This document shows, one piece after another, positions 23,121-34,637 of a stretch of DNA of 64,000 bases (positions within the stretch are counted from its first letter, which is position 1; each line of letters starts with the position of its first letter). Made by a program: the position numbers and the translations under genes. The notes under the pieces were generated by a model, which did no database searches, had not been told where the DNA came from, and worked only from the letters and a program-made list of their open reading frames with translations. The DNA comes from Rhizopus arrhizus (taxonomy: Eukaryota; Mucoromycota; Mucoromycetes; Mucorales; Rhizopodaceae), in NCBI GenBank assembly GCA_024220505.1, contig JAKZZE010000025.1, positions 1 to 64,000 of the forward strand, given 5' to 3'.

Positions 23121-24145
23121 TTAACGCTTTGTATATCCACCTTTAGCCTTGACAACCTCTTCAATTCTTTTTGGCATACTCTCGTAATACTTCTTCATGT
23201 CCTCTTTAGTGAATTTGTTCCACTCTGCATCAAATCTATCCCACAATTCATCCATATTTTTGGGCTTGGTGTCATATGCATCTAATTTCAACTTAACATG
23301 ATGCCAGAGGTGTTCAATTGGGTTTAGGTCGGGACTATTTGCTGGCCAGTCTTGAATATAGTTAATTCCGTTATCTGCAAGCCATTTTTCAGTGAGTTTC
23401 GATGTGTGTTTTGTATATCCGTCCTGTTGAAAGATGACTTCCTCATTGCTGAGACTGAAGTGCTCGAGTGTATCCTTATAGGAAGTATCCAAGATATGGG
23501 TGTACAGCTCTGATTTCATAGAATACTCAATAATACGGCATGCGTAACCTACTCCTGATGATGTCATGCATCCCCAAACCATCATTGAGCCTCCGCCACC
23601 TTTTAATTGAGTCTGATAATTATGTGGTCGAAGTGGGTCATCCTTATGTTTCCATGTAATTTGAGCTCCATCTGATCCCCATCTGTTGATTTTGGTTTCG
23701 TCGGAGAATATGACCTTGTTCCAGTCCTCTACAGTCCAGTCACGGTGTTTTTTGGCCCATTCCAATCGCTTTTTCTGGTTAGTTCTCTTGATTAAAGGCT
23801 TCTTTTTCTTATACAGAGTTTTAAGGCCGAGGGATCTCATTAGTTGTGTCGTAGATGAGTACCGCAATTTGTAGCCAAGAGACCACAGATATCTTTCAAC
23901 ATCCTTTGCTGATAATAAGAAGCCTTTTCGGACTTTAAAAGCTATGACTTGCTTTGTAAAATCGGGAACGGTGCTGACTCTACCACCACGGGGTTTGACG
24001 CGATCAGGATCAACTTGCTTTTTCATGAGAATAACTAGGGCTCTAGACACTCCAGTGGCTTGTACAATATTTTTAGTACCCTTTCCGGCCTTAATTAATG
24101 AAATGACGTTATTGCGTATGTGTCGTTGCTGAGTTTATAAGGCAT
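23121..24145 (-). pseudogene. Tc1-type transposase of T4, N-terminal frameshift only
   Basis: The frame runs open from VISLIKAGKGTKNIVQATGV.. to ..VVKAKGGYTKR (stop at 23121). The start MPYKLSNDT at 24145 is in another frame, and one base is missing near 24117, so the first dozen codons are out of register; total length is 1025 nt against an expected 1026. Catalytic motifs: VIFSDETKINRWGSDG (first Asp), FQQDGYTKHTSK (second Asp; the usual Asn is Gly) and NSPDLNPIEHLWHH (Glu), with 35 residues between Asp and Glu (DD35E). Initiation at an internal Met near 24050 would lack the helix-turn-helix. Otherwise the catalytic half looks functional. Confidence 0.87.
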
Positions 24146-24507
24146 TACAAAGAAGTAGTTGTCAAGTGTAGAAGTAGAGATGTGATGGAGGAAATGAAGA
24201 GAAAAGTGTCGCTTTTTTATACATTTTTAGCTTCTCTACGTCATGATGATACGTTATGTACGTTATCATTGCATCATGTACGCCAAAATAGGGTTTAAAG
24301 TACATTTAATCATACTTACATCATTTTCCATTTAACCCAAAATCAATTTTTGTTGATTTAGATCTTTGTGTAACAAGCTAGAATTACATTATTCTTTTCT
24401 TCTTATACTATGACGTATGGGCTATCTAATGGTTTTTATTTCGTAGTTCTGACGTAATTATAGCACTGTGCAGGCCATTTTATGGTTTTGTTAGGCAGTT
24501 GACAGTA

Positions 24508-26108
24508 CAGTAAGGGACAAAATCAGTCCGTTTTTTGGTTTTTTTCGCAATGCCTCGCCGGGAATTAAGCTTAGAGCTCTGCTTTGCTGACGAAAAATTT
24601 GTCTCTTCCTTCAACAAAGTTGACAATATTTGTCGGAAATGGTATTTTTTATTTTCCGCCATGTTATAAGAAGATATATTGAAAATAATGTATTTTTATT
24701 TTTTTGAATTTCGATTAGTACTTGGTATCGCGGCCCTTACGCTGGATTACGTCCCGAACTCGACGGGGCATAGAGTGAATAAGGTTTCTACAGTACTCTG
24801 GAGTTGCTAGGTCATACCAAAGCTTCGAAACCCGGTCAAAAAATGCTTGGTCAGTCTCAACCACAGAAGAAGGTGGTCTTGTCATCTGCTCCTTCTTTTT
24901 AAGCATGGCCCATGCATTTTCAATTGGGTTAAGGTCAGGGGAGTATGCTGGCCAACTCAGGAGCTTAATCTTGTTCTTTTGGAACCATTTTGAAGGAGCT
25001 GAAGCACAATGGATGCTTGCATTATCTTGTTGAAAGATCATGTCCTTACTTTGCAGGCCATAATACTTCAATGTCTCCTTGTATTCCTCCTCAAGTACTG
25101 ACGTGTATAGCTCACCATTTACATTACTTTGTAGCCAGGACATGTAGCCCCCTCCATGTATAGTTATGCAACTCCAAAGCATGATCCCGCCTCCTCCATA
25201 AGCATGTTTCTTTTTGTAGTGATGGTCTCGATAAGGTGCATTATCCTCTTTCCAAGCGTATTCTAGGCCATTAGACCCTCTTTTTTGGATCTTTGTCTCA
25301 TCAGAAAAGACAACGCGTTCCCAATCAGTCTCGGACCAGTCTTTATGAGCCTTTGCCAATCATATCGTGCCTTTTGCTTGTCATTATTAAGTGGAAGTAC
25401 CGTCTTTTTCTTAGTCGATTTTAGACCTTTGCGTTTCAAAGTACGAGCAATTGTTTTTGGATTGACCATTTGATCTGGTTTTTTAACGCCAAAGGAAGCA
25501 TCGGCTGCGCTTTTAGATAAGCCAAGTCTTATGTCTCTAGCTGCTTTGGTTTCCTCCCTAGGTGTGAGTAAACGATGTCTACCCGCGCTATTTTTTGACT
25601 GCAACTTGGTTTTCCTTGAAATTCTTCGAATCATGGACTTTCCACAGCCTACTTTTTTTAATTACATCCCATGGAATGGAGTGGTTCAACATGTTTTCAA
25701 TTTGGGCATGTTTGTCGGCATTCTTTGCTGTCATGGCGTGTTTGGCTAATCTGAGATGAGGTAAATGAGGAAAAAGAAAAAATGTAAAAAAATAAAAGAA
25801 GCTAAAATATGAGAACACGTTAGCGTTCACTGACGTCATAAGACGTACCAAACTAAATCTCAAGTCAGTCCAGTGACTGTTTCTGGAGATATGGTGTCTA
25901 ATGCAAAATCGGGCGTTAGCAACAATCACGGAAAATCACGTTTTCCGCCATAACTACAGAGAAAATGGTGGTAGAAGCAATTAGGTTACACCAATAATTT
26001 TGTCTAGCTTGCGTGCAAATGTTTCGTCAGCAAAGCGAAGCCCTAAGTTTAATTCCCGGCGAGGCATTGCGAAAAAACCAAAAAACGGACTGATTTTGTC
26101 CCTTACTG
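24508..26108 (-). mobile_element. T5: Tc1/mariner element in the right TIR of T4
   Basis: 1601 bp, ends CAGTAAGGGACAAAATCAGTC.. inverted with a long TIR of about 90 bp, TA at 24506-24507 and 26109-26110. It landed 8 bp from the right tip of T4. No inner inverted copy of the tip is seen. Confidence 0.92.
24715..25734 (-). pseudogene. Tc1-type transposase of T5, two frameshifts
   Basis: The N-terminus MTAKNADKHAQIENMLNHS starts at 25734. An extra base in an A run near 25660 shifts the frame before VGCGKSMIRRISRKTK. A missing base near 25362 shifts it back before AKAHKDWSETDWERV. The net length of 1020 nt is divisible by three. Motifs: VVFSDETKIQKRGSNG, FQQDNASIHCAS and YSPDLNPIENAW, with 34 residues between second Asp and Glu (DD34E); the C-terminus is SMPRRVRDVIQRKGRDTKY. 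All three acidic residues are kept, so only the two indels block it. Confidence 0.88.
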
Positions 26109-26118
26109 TAGGACTGTA

Positions 26119-26210
26119 GCGTACTTGTATGGAACTGTGAATGTTCCTTATTTTATTCATATAAAAGCAAGTGCGACTTCAAGAGCCCTTGGTTTCTTTT
26201 TTTGGCTAAA
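26119..26210 (-). other. 5' remnant of a T1-like element between T4 and Mer1
   Basis: About 90 bp (GCGTACTTGTATGG.. to ..AGAGCCCTTGG then poly-T) match the T1 region at about 11160-11255 in the opposite orientation; the 10 bp at 21276-21285, left of T4, are part of the same piece. This is the untranslated region just upstream of the T1 start codon. T4 landed in it. It stops at Mer1; the coding part of a T1-like element does not follow on the other side. Confidence 0.65.
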
Positions 26211-26430
26211 TGAAAGATTTACCGTCCACATTTTTGCAAGCCTGTAGCGGAGCTAAAATCAAGCATATAGACATAAGCTATACATCATTCGAAAGCCCGG
26301 ACAATTTACTCTCAGATGGTGTAACATTTATATCCAAAAAAGGCAATAGTCGGACATTAATGAAGCTAGAAGATAGACGCTATATAGCCCTGATTTGTAT
26401 GGTTATCTATGAAAGTTTTATTTGTTTATT

Positions 26431-27757
26431 TTAAGCAGTGCGGAGCTTTTTCATGGTGGTACAAGATGTAGGAGCATAATCTTCATCATATTCGTTATCG
26501 GAATCCTCATCTGAGATGAAAATAATTGGTTCCGTTTCCCCTTGATCACTAGTGCTATCCTCTAAGACGGTAGTCAGCAAAGATACCAGGGGACCTTGGT
26601 TGGCAATGCCTGCTCTAGTGAACGACACTTGCGAAAAGCAAGCAAGTATTGCCTTCCAGTGATCACCGGCATGTTTTCTACGCCATATAAACTCTACTAA
26701 CTTCCATGGCATCATCGATGCTGTACGATGACGACTAGTCACTCCTCGTTTGATACCATTCCAGGTGCCTAGTAGCAGGTTGTTAGCATCGTCTAAGAAT
26801 TCTATGATCAACACAAGTACGTACCTTCTATAGTATTAGTACAAGCACCTGTCTTCGGATCACGGAACGTCTTTGAGTGATTGACCGTTTCCACTATTAA
26901 GTTTCGGCTTGGATCACTGTCAATGCCTTTATAGCCTTTCCAGCAATCTACCATAACATGCGAGCCTGTCATCAATGATTAGGTGCACTGATCATCTAGC
27001 ATATACATATTCTAATCATTACCATCCTTTACGAATGTATCGATTATCAACTTCAAGGTATTTTGATTGCGGTTAGGCACCGTCAACAAGAACACCTTAC
27101 GCTCGGGCGTACGCTCTACACCTCCAACAACCCAAACACCATCGACCCTCTTCCCCTTATTGTACTTTCGCTTCCCAAACTTGCTTTCGTCTATTTCAAC
27201 GACAATTGGCTGCCCATCACTGTTAACTCCACCTAAGTATGACTTGTTAATCACATACTCTGATGTAAACAAAGCATCACGTACCGACTTGAACATCTTC
27301 AATTCGAAGATCTGCCTCCATTACTTGGTATATGTCCGTAATAATGTTGCGGACAGTCGGTAGACTAAGACCAGTCATAGTAGATATTGTTCCGTTTGGA
27401 ACTTGTAACAGAAAAAGGTACACTACTAAGAGTGTTTGATGAATAATGGACTTGCGACCTTGGAAAAAGGAGCCGTCCAAGTAAGAAATACGGCTACGAC
27501 CGCACGCACAGTTCCTTGAGCCACATCGCCAAAAGAATCCATCTCGGCTGGACTGGTTCAAGCGCATTTCAGAGCCTTCTTTACACTTGCGTGTAGAAAA
27601 AAAAGCACCATTTTCCTTTAAATACCTTATACCAGTTGCCTTTAGTTACGTTCCCTCCCATTTAAAAACAAACTTACTTCATAGTACAGTCAGCCGTCAT
27701 AGTTCTTTCGGCAATATAAGCAAGAGTTGGCATGTTGTTAGCAGCGTTGGAAGACAT
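26431..27757 (-). CDS. Merlin (ISXO2-like) transposase of Mer1
   Basis: Exons on the minus strand: start at 27757 (MSSNAANNMPTLAYIAERTM; end of this exon uncertain, near 27680), then about 27591-27285, 27232-27023, 26965-26825 and 26768-26431. Introns 27233-27284, 26966-27022 and 26769-26824 are 52, 57 and 56 nt with GT..AG ends and keep the frame. A CxC zinc-ribbon-like segment (WRCGSRNCACGRS) precedes the catalytic core. Catalytic residues: VEIDESKFGKRKYNKG (first Asp), HVMVDCWKGYKG (second Asp) and TNTIEGTWNG (Glu). The C-terminus is acidic (SDEDSDNEYDEDY). It would cut Merlin ends and insert with an 8-9 bp duplication. Only the first exon junction is unresolved, so it may be functional. 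Confidence 0.75.
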
Positions 27758-28009
27758 TAGATTTTGATGAAATGGAAAAAAAGATGAAGGAAAAAAAAAA
27801 AAAAGAAAAAAGTATCTCTTTTTATATTTTCTTACAAGGTTTGTTATCATTCCGAGATCAGCCGATAGATAGGAAGCATCTCCGCAACGGAAGCTCGTTT
27901 ACCGTAGTGAGATGACAAAAGTTTTCCCGAAACTCTTGAGATTTTGAAAAAAAAAAATGCTAAGTAACTTAGAGTAAAAGTTAAGCAAAAAGTAGATGAC
28001 AATGTATGA

Positions 28010-28081
28010 GCATCTGCAGGGAATCGAACCAACGACCTCCACATTTGAAAGCTATCGACGTAGCTATTTGACCAAGAATGC
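28010..28081 (-). tRNA. tRNA-like segment, probably a pseudogene or SINE head
   Basis: Read on the minus strand it has a perfect B box (GGTTCGATTCC, complement of 28020-28030) and an A-box-like TGGTCAAATAG about 40 nt upstream, with GCAT/ATGC pairing at the outer ends. The D, anticodon and T stems do not pair well, so no anticodon is assigned. It lies inside Mer1 upstream of its transposase gene. Confidence 0.35.
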
Positions 28082-28572
28082 TGATTTGCCGGTTTTCGTT
28101 TTGCAAGTCCTTCTGTCATCAAATTTCTGATTTTTGACGCGGATTTTCTCGACCTTCAGAAGTCGTATCTCGACCCGGATTTTTTTAATGATCTTGTACT
28201 TGCCCGCACTCTTGCTTGGAGTAATAGGATGGAGGAAAAAAACAACGGAACTTCGAGAATCTCGCAGTTGACCATTTTTGGTATAATAAACTCCGCTTGA
28301 AAATAACAGAATCGTGTTCTGTGACCCCAATAACCATATTAAGCATATTAAACTCCGCACGCGGAGTTTATATATGTATATATAGTATGTGGACGGTAAA
28401 TCTTTCACAGATCCGGTCCAAGAAGTCAAACAGCAAAGTAGCAAAACAAGTTGGTGTCAGTCGTACTACTGTTCAGAAGTACCGCTCATCTCTGAAGATG
28501 AGTGGAAATGTTGATGAAGGTGGTCGTCCATCTCTAATTAGTCAACGCATGGTAAGCTACATCCGGAGATTA

Positions 28573-30230
28573 CAGTAGGTAGAAAAATGGTCCGGATGTT
28601 TTTAAATTATTCACAAATATCGCTATAGCTTTACCAAATCTCAATCAAATTGGACAGAACAAACATTGTTTTGAAGAGAAAACATTACTTTATGTTTAGT
28701 AAAAATTTGATATGTCACACAAAAGTTCAAAGAGAGCCACAAAAGATCAAATATTTCAGCAACATCCGGACCATTTTTCAGGGTGCCCTATAGAATTTTA
28801 ATTACCCAGATTGTTCAATGCTGCTGACTCAGAAGCCGTCGCTTTTGTTTCAGATGATTAATAATACGTTAGATTCATATTATTAATCAAAAAAATATAA
28901 ATATCTGCATTTCTTTGGCTGATTTAGCACACTTTCTTCTTCTTTCGTTATTATTGTTGTTTTATACAAACATGATTCGTTCTTTGCGTTTGGATGTACA
29001 AGATAGCATCAAATCCTTACTCAAATCTGGTCATTCTTACTCATCCATCATAAAACGAGTGCCTGGAGTCAAGAAAAGCACCATCAGCGACTATAAGCGA
29101 AGGTGGTTTTCTAACATGAGGCCCCTTAAATCAGGCCACAAGTCCGAAATTACTGCTACAACCAAGCCCTACATCAGACAATCAGCCATATGAGGTAAAT
29201 TAAAGACGGGGAAGGATGTACAACGATATTTATGTGATCTTGGATGCGCAATTGGTTACTCTGCTTGCTTAAAACTTTTAAAATCGATGGGATTCCTGGC
29301 CCGTATTATGAAGCACAAGTCGTTTTTAAAGGCTATTCATATGAAAAAGCGAATTGCATGGGCCAACGCCCACAAGGATTGGACAAACGATGATTGGCGT
29401 CGTATGGTATTCTCTGACGAGACTAAGGTAAACGTTTGGGGATCAGACGGTGTGAAGTACTACTGGAAGAGAGTAGACGATAAGCTTCGATTCCACAATC
29501 TTGACTTAACAGTAAAAGGAGGTGGAGGTAGCGTTATGATGTGGGGCTGTATTACATACGATGGTCCTGGGTATGCTTGTCGTATCTATGATGGAACAAT
29601 GAAGGAAGAGGATTATGTACATATATTGGACGCAACGCTAATGGACATCCTAAATTACTACAATTATGACCCTAAAAACATCTACTTCCAGGAGGATAAC
29701 CATCCGAAACATACGTCGAAGGTCGCAAAAGCTTGGTTTGAAGAAAACAACTTCGACAGCAAGTCTATTTACAGTTGGCCAGCTCAGAGCCCTGATCTAA
29801 ACCAGATTGAACACATTTGGCATCACCTGAGGCTAAGGTTAAGTGCGTATGAAATCAGAGCTAAAGGTGTACATGAACTATGGGATCGAATCGAAGAACA
29901 ATGGGCGAGATTTACAAAAGATGATTGTAGAAAGTATATAGGCAGTATGCCAGATAGAATCAAGGCTGTTATTCAAGCAAAAAGGGGATATACGGACTAC
30001 TAGCAGATATTATGGAGCACCCTGAAAAATGGTCCGGATGTTGCTGAAATATTTGATCTTTTGTAGCTCCCTTTGAACTTTTGTGTGACATATCAAATTT
30101 TTACTAAACATAAAGTAATGTTTTCTCTTCAAAACAATGTTTGTTCTGTCCAATTTGATTGAGATTTGGTAAAGCTATAGCGATATTTGTGAATAATTTA
30201 AAAACATCCGGACCATTTTTCCACCTACTG
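28573..30230 (+). mobile_element. T7: Tc1/mariner element (DD37E-type) in the T6 transposase gene
   Basis: 1658 bp, ends CAGTAGGT(A/G)GAAAAATGGTC.. inverted, TA at 28571-28572 and 30231-30232. The TIRs are about 225 bp long and near-identical, and each contains an inner inverted copy of its own tip (28763-28779 on the left). T10 is the same family and has exactly the same native length. Confidence 0.94.
28972..30003 (+). pseudogene. Tc1-type transposase of T7, one stop codon
   Basis: 343 codons open from MIRSLRLDVQDSIKSLLKSG except a TGA at 29191-29193 (SAI-stop-GKLKTGKDVQ); T10 has Ser there, so this is TCA to TGA. Helix-turn-helix: SYSSIIKRVPGVKKSTISDY. Catalytic motifs: MVFSDETKVNVWGSDG, YFQEDNHPKHTS (usual Gln changed to Glu before the Asp) and QSPDLNQIEHIWHH (usual Pro changed to Gln). 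The interval between second Asp and Glu is 37 residues. The C-terminus is SMPDRIKAVIQAKRGYTDY. Apart from the stop, it is complete with all three acidic residues. Confidence 0.9.
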
Positions 30231-31299
30231 TAGTCACCTTGGGAAGAAAAAATAATGCTGTAGAGATCCAAAAAGCTCTAAAAGAAGAATTTGGAATGTC
30301 TGTAAGTGACAGTACCGTACGCCGCGTCCTTAAAAAAGCTGGCTTTATAGCATTTGTCAAGCCTCAAAAACCATTGCTACGAAGCCAAAACATCATGAAA
30401 CGCCTTCAATGGGCCAAATCGCACCAACATTGGACTGTGGACGACTGGAAACGGGTCATATTCTCAGATGAGACCAAAATAAATTGTTTTGGACCCGACA
30501 GAAAGGTTTATACATGGAAACTACCCAATGAGGAATTGAACTCGCGACATGTACAGCAAACCGTCAAGCATGGGGGTGGCAATATTATGGTCTGGAGCTG
30601 CATTACATGGGAAGGTGTTGGGTGGATAGTTGATGTAGGTCATCCTATGAATAGCGAAGCCTATCTTGAGGTCTTAAAAGATGACTTACTGAAGACAATG
30701 GAGAGTTATGGCTTGGATTCTTCCAAAATAGTGTTTCAGCAGGATAATGATCCGAAGCATACATCGAAGGTAGTGAAAGAATGAATTGACCAGCAGCCTT
30801 TCGAAGCATTGGAATGGCCTCCTCAGTCCCCAGACCTAAATCCTATAGAGCATATGTGGGCACATTTAAAGAGAGAGCTACTTCATAGCTATGAGGCACC
30901 ACCAAGTAGTATGCATGAGCTATGGGAGCGTATAGGTCAGACCTGGTATGCCATTTCTAAAGAGGAATGCCAAAAATAAATCGAAAGTATGCCGAAAAGG
31001 TGTGCTGCAGTTATTAAAGCAAAAGGTCGTTGGACTAAGTATTGATTTTTTTAAATAAAGTGTATCAAAACGTTTACTTATAAACGCCGTCAAAACTGGT
31101 CGCATGTGTCGTCGGACTTTGAGGGCCAGTTATTACCGATACACTGGCTCTACTGCAATACTTGTACCACCACTGAGTTACCCAGAGTTTGCTCTTTCGA
31201 ATGGTGTATACTACATTGCTATAAACTAAGAAATGAAGTAGACCGCAACGTGTATAGGCAAAATATGAAAACATGCGACCAGTTTTGACGGCAACTGTA

Positions 31300-32911
31300 A
31301 TTATAATTCAGGATAAAAGAACAATTTTGATGCAAAGGGGCAAATAGCTAAATTAAGGTACAAAATAAATAATAACAGTTTAATTGTTAGCAAGTGCTTA
31401 GAACAGTAAAAATAATTATGAGCCGTAAGAATTTCGTTAGCAGTGTTGTAAACATAGTTATTTTCTATATGATATCAGTTGTATTAAAATAAATAACGAT
31501 ACACAAAAGATTAAACTATGATTGAACAATTCCACACTTTTCCAAATTTAGAACAATAAGATCAATATCTGTCATCCTAGAGAGTCTAATCAATTGTCAA
31601 CCCCAAAAGTAATTAGATCAAAGTTAATTGACTGGTTATTATTTCTATTGTTCAATTTCAGATGCATATATTAGAACATCGACAAGCTTTAGCTTAATCA
31701 TTGGTTCTTCAGCACGACATCGTGACCGAGTCTATATCTTTTATATCTACGCTCACAAAGAATATAAATAGATGCCAACTTTTTATCCATAAAGCGGGGC
31801 CTTTTCGCAATATAAAGAAATCTGCAATAAAGAAGGATTTTAATTTTATATTGCTGCTATTGTTTTTTTTGTTTAATTTTTTATTTAATCTTGCGATTAA
31901 AACAAGCAGGATTACATGAAGAAAGAAAAGAAGTACAATCGAAAGTTTCTTGTACTTTTTGAAACACTTGTAAGTTCTAACGACGTCATCCCAGAGCATT
32001 TGCAAACTCGTTTTTTTCATGATTAAAACAATTGTTAGGCCTATCGTTCTTTAGTAGTCAAACAGATTGAATTCCTTTGGCTTCAATTAAACTGACTATA
32101 ACAGAGAAAAAATATAATAACAAAGGACAACCTACTCAAATCAATATTTTTACCCAATGAAGAAGTAATTTAAACAAATTACTTTATTGTATATGGTCTG
32201 AATTTGATAATAGTTTATACAACTCTTTTTTATATCTATTACGCATTTATATTCTTCAGTTTATTTCTCCATATTTAATACAAAAAAATAAAGATTCACA
32301 ACTATGACAAATCACTCTCAGTTCAATTAACATAAAAAGTTTGTAATGTAACTCGACTAGTAAAAGTATAATGAAGCAGTACTACAATTGGATACAAAGA
32401 AAAGTTACAGCAATCAAAGCATATCTTGTTTAAATTTGCTAAAATAAATAGAACTAACGGTACAGGTGCATTACTGACTTTTTGCCATAATGCTTACATG
32501 TCTTCTTTTTCACATTTTAAGTTTCCATTAAAAACATATCAGCTAGAGCACAAGATGTGGAAGTGGTTTAAGATACGACAATTGGCAGAGGCATAAAAAA
32601 ACGTAAGCTTTGTTCTTTTGTTTTTACATTTTTGACAGTAATGGGGTTATAAGTTGTCTCTTTTTTTGTTGTTGCAAATTATCTATTCTAAAAACAACCA
32701 TAAAATATAGTTCAAGAAAGAAACAAAAAAGAGAGTCGCAGAACTTTTTTTTTAAAAAAATAAAAATTTGTACACAATCCACTTTGTAATTGCTTAAAAA
32801 AACTAATGAAAAGGAATTTTTTTTACGACCATTACAATCATAATGCAGAAAAATGCAAGTTGTGTAATATCGATTCGTTATGTCTTTTAACAGTAAAATT
32901 CAGGTTTTATA
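31300..32911. other. Stretch without recognised genes
   Basis: 1.6 kb of AT-rich DNA between T6 and D2. Only short, low-complexity frames occur, some with hydrophobic T-rich codons. No TIRs, repeats or protein similarity were recognised. It may hold decayed retroelement DNA, as a gag remnant follows beyond D2. Confidence 0.5.
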
Positions 32912-32913
32912 TA

Positions 32914-34543
32914 CAGTAGCGGACAAAACTGGTGCACAAAAATTAAAATCAACATTGTATCTCCGCCATATGTCTGCGACTTTTGTGGCATATACCATCT
33001 GAAAGACAGTCCAAAATATACATTATGTTATGTAAACCGGAACTGTACCGGACATCCCCCAGGCATAAGGTCATTTTTAGTGCTTTTTTGCATATTTCAA
33101 TTTTCGCCAAAAATGTGGTGCTTGTCTAGCCTTCTTTCAATTTTCCCCATATCTCTCCCGTTTGCTTTCAGATTTCACAGCATATTAGTGAATTTTAGTA
33201 GCTCTTAAAAAATATATAAAACCGTAGTTATTTTGTATTTCCCATTGAATCCCCCCTTTTGTTTTTACCCTATTCACTATAACAAAGTACTAGCCTTATA
33301 TGTTTAAGAAAATAAGCAACTGTAAAAACGAAACTCTGAGATCTCGAATACACTTAGTTCGTACGACAACAGATATTTCTAGAATAACAAGAATCTCTAA
33401 ATGGACAATCAACAGGAGAAAGAGGGAAGAAAGAAACTTAATGTCTTGTGATCATGAAGGTCTCCCACTTTTAGTCTGAAAAGTTACTAGCTCAATCACT
33501 AACCTAAAGCTTGGACAAGGTCCGTTACATACAGTTTTCGATGCTCAGCACATTTTGAGGACCTTAAGATACAGTATTAGCAAATTGTCAGTCTGAAGGC
33601 ACTGTAGGAAGCTAGATTTTGAGTCTGGAAGTAAGGAATCGAAGAATTTCATCAGCTGTATTAGCCGGAAAAAGCGATGAATGTGGTATCACGACAAGCC
33701 ATTGTATACAATAGAGGGCTGGAAGTCTGCTATCTTTAGCAATGAAACAAATATGAACATTATGGATGCAGATAGTATACACTAATATTGAAAGCAAGTC
33801 GAGCAACCTGAGCGATTTTTTCACGGCGATCAAACAATGAAGCATGCTGGCTGCTCTGTTATGTTTTAAGGCTGTATTAGATATTGAGGACCTGAATATG
33901 TGTGTCAAGTATATGATGATATAATGAACTCATAAATATACACATATATTTCGCTTACTTCATACCATAAAAGCCTAGCGTATAGTGGTCTAAAACGTCG
34001 TAATCTCTCGTTTCAGTATGACAATGACACAAGGCACAAGTCGACGCATGTCACAATCTCAATATTTGATAACAGCGCTTCTGTGCTACAAGTTTAGCCG
34101 CCACTAATCCCGGCCTAAGTCCGCTTAAGCATGCCAGGTGGCAATTGATGGCAAAGGTATGATGATACGACACTAGATCAAAAAGGGTCGATGATCTTTG
34201 GAAAAGAGTAGTTAAAGAGCCGGGTTCTTTTATTGAAAATGATATACACGCATATTATTAGCATATGCAAAGAAGAACATCCGATGATATCAAGAGATGA
34301 GATGATTATATAAAGTCTAAGGTCTTAGCCACTTTTGCTGTTTTTAGAAAATATAAAATTTTATAAATTTAAAGCACGCTTATCGCTCAGTTTTAACAAT
34401 GTCATGCTCAGAACATACATAAGTTACAATGACTAGTATATCCTCCTTCTAGTACAGTTTCATGACTATTGCAATTACCATGAGCAGGTAACGGTAGTTA
34501 AAAGCTGAAAAAAAGTTTTGTGCACCAGTTTTGTCCGCTACTG
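32914..34543 (+). mobile_element. D2: copy of the dead 1630-bp Tc1 family
   Basis: Ends CAGTAGCGGACAAAACTGGTG.. inverted, TA at 32912-32913 and 34544-34545, 1630 bp. The remnant transposase is on + with the same SNET change, internal stops and the TAG before HMQRRTSDDIKR (near 34260) as D1, D3 and D4. Confidence 0.94.
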
Positions 34544-34637
34544 TAGTTTAAAAAGTGAGTTTGTCAAGTAGATCCATCCCATTTCAATATTTACCTGCAA
34601 AAAAAAAAAAAGGTGGAGCGATAAAAATGAATGGAGC

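Larger units (their letters stand above)
21286..26116 (-). mobile_element. T4: Tc1/mariner element carrying D1 and T5
   Basis: The left end is CAGTCCTGCTGTTAACTGCC at 21286. The right end is split by T5: ..GGCAGTTGACAG before it and GGACTG after it (26111-26116), which together invert to CAGTCCTACTGTCAACTGCC. TA is at 21284-21285 and 26117-26118. Without D1 and T5 the element is 1596 bp. It sits in a T1-like 5' remnant. Confidence 0.88.
26211..28407 (-). mobile_element. Mer1: Merlin (IS1595-like) element
   Basis: About 2.2 kb bounded by a 21-bp perfect inverted repeat (TGAAAGATTTACCGTCCACA.. at 26211-26231, inverted at 28387-28407). It contains a multi-exon Merlin transposase on the minus strand. 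Native length is close to that of MerA (about 2244 bp). No 8-9 bp duplication is seen, and the two flanks come from different elements, so the true tips could differ by some bases. 27758-28386 holds noncoding DNA with a tRNA-like segment. Confidence 0.6.
28408..31045 (+). pseudogene. Tc1-type transposase of T6, interrupted by T7, two stops
   Basis: Segment 28408-28572 encodes QIRSKKSNSKVAKQVGVSRT.. (helix-turn-helix) up to SYIRRL. T7 follows, and 30233-31045 resumes in frame with VTLGRKNNAVEIQKAL. Motifs: VIFSDETKINCFG, FQQDNDPKHTSK and QSPDLNPIEHMW, with 34 residues between second Asp and Glu (DD34E). A TGA at 30782-30784 stands where relatives have Trp (KE-stop-ID), and a TAA follows ECQK near 30976. 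The C-terminus is ESMPKRCAAVIKAKGRWTKY. The start codon is missing at the Mer1 junction. Confidence 0.85.
28408..31297 (+). mobile_element. T6: Tc1/mariner element lacking its left end, carrying T7
   Basis: The right end is ..CAGTTTTGACGGCAACTG with TA at 31298-31299. An inverted copy of this tip lies inside at 31085-31105 against 31272-31292 (21 bp), a hairpin end. The left TIR and start codon are absent: the sequence enters directly from Mer1 inside the transposase N-terminus. Confidence 0.78.

Noticed and set aside
26210..26434. Small + strand frame starting MKDLPSTFLQ at the Mer1 boundary
   Set aside because: Begins in the Mer1 inverted repeat and runs antisense to its downstream region; no family signal.
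33612..33908. A 98-residue open frame found nearly identical in D2, D3 and D4 (and partly D1), looking like a conserved gene
   Set aside because: It lies antisense to the dead transposase and is conserved only because the copies are near-identical overall; no start context or family resemblance.
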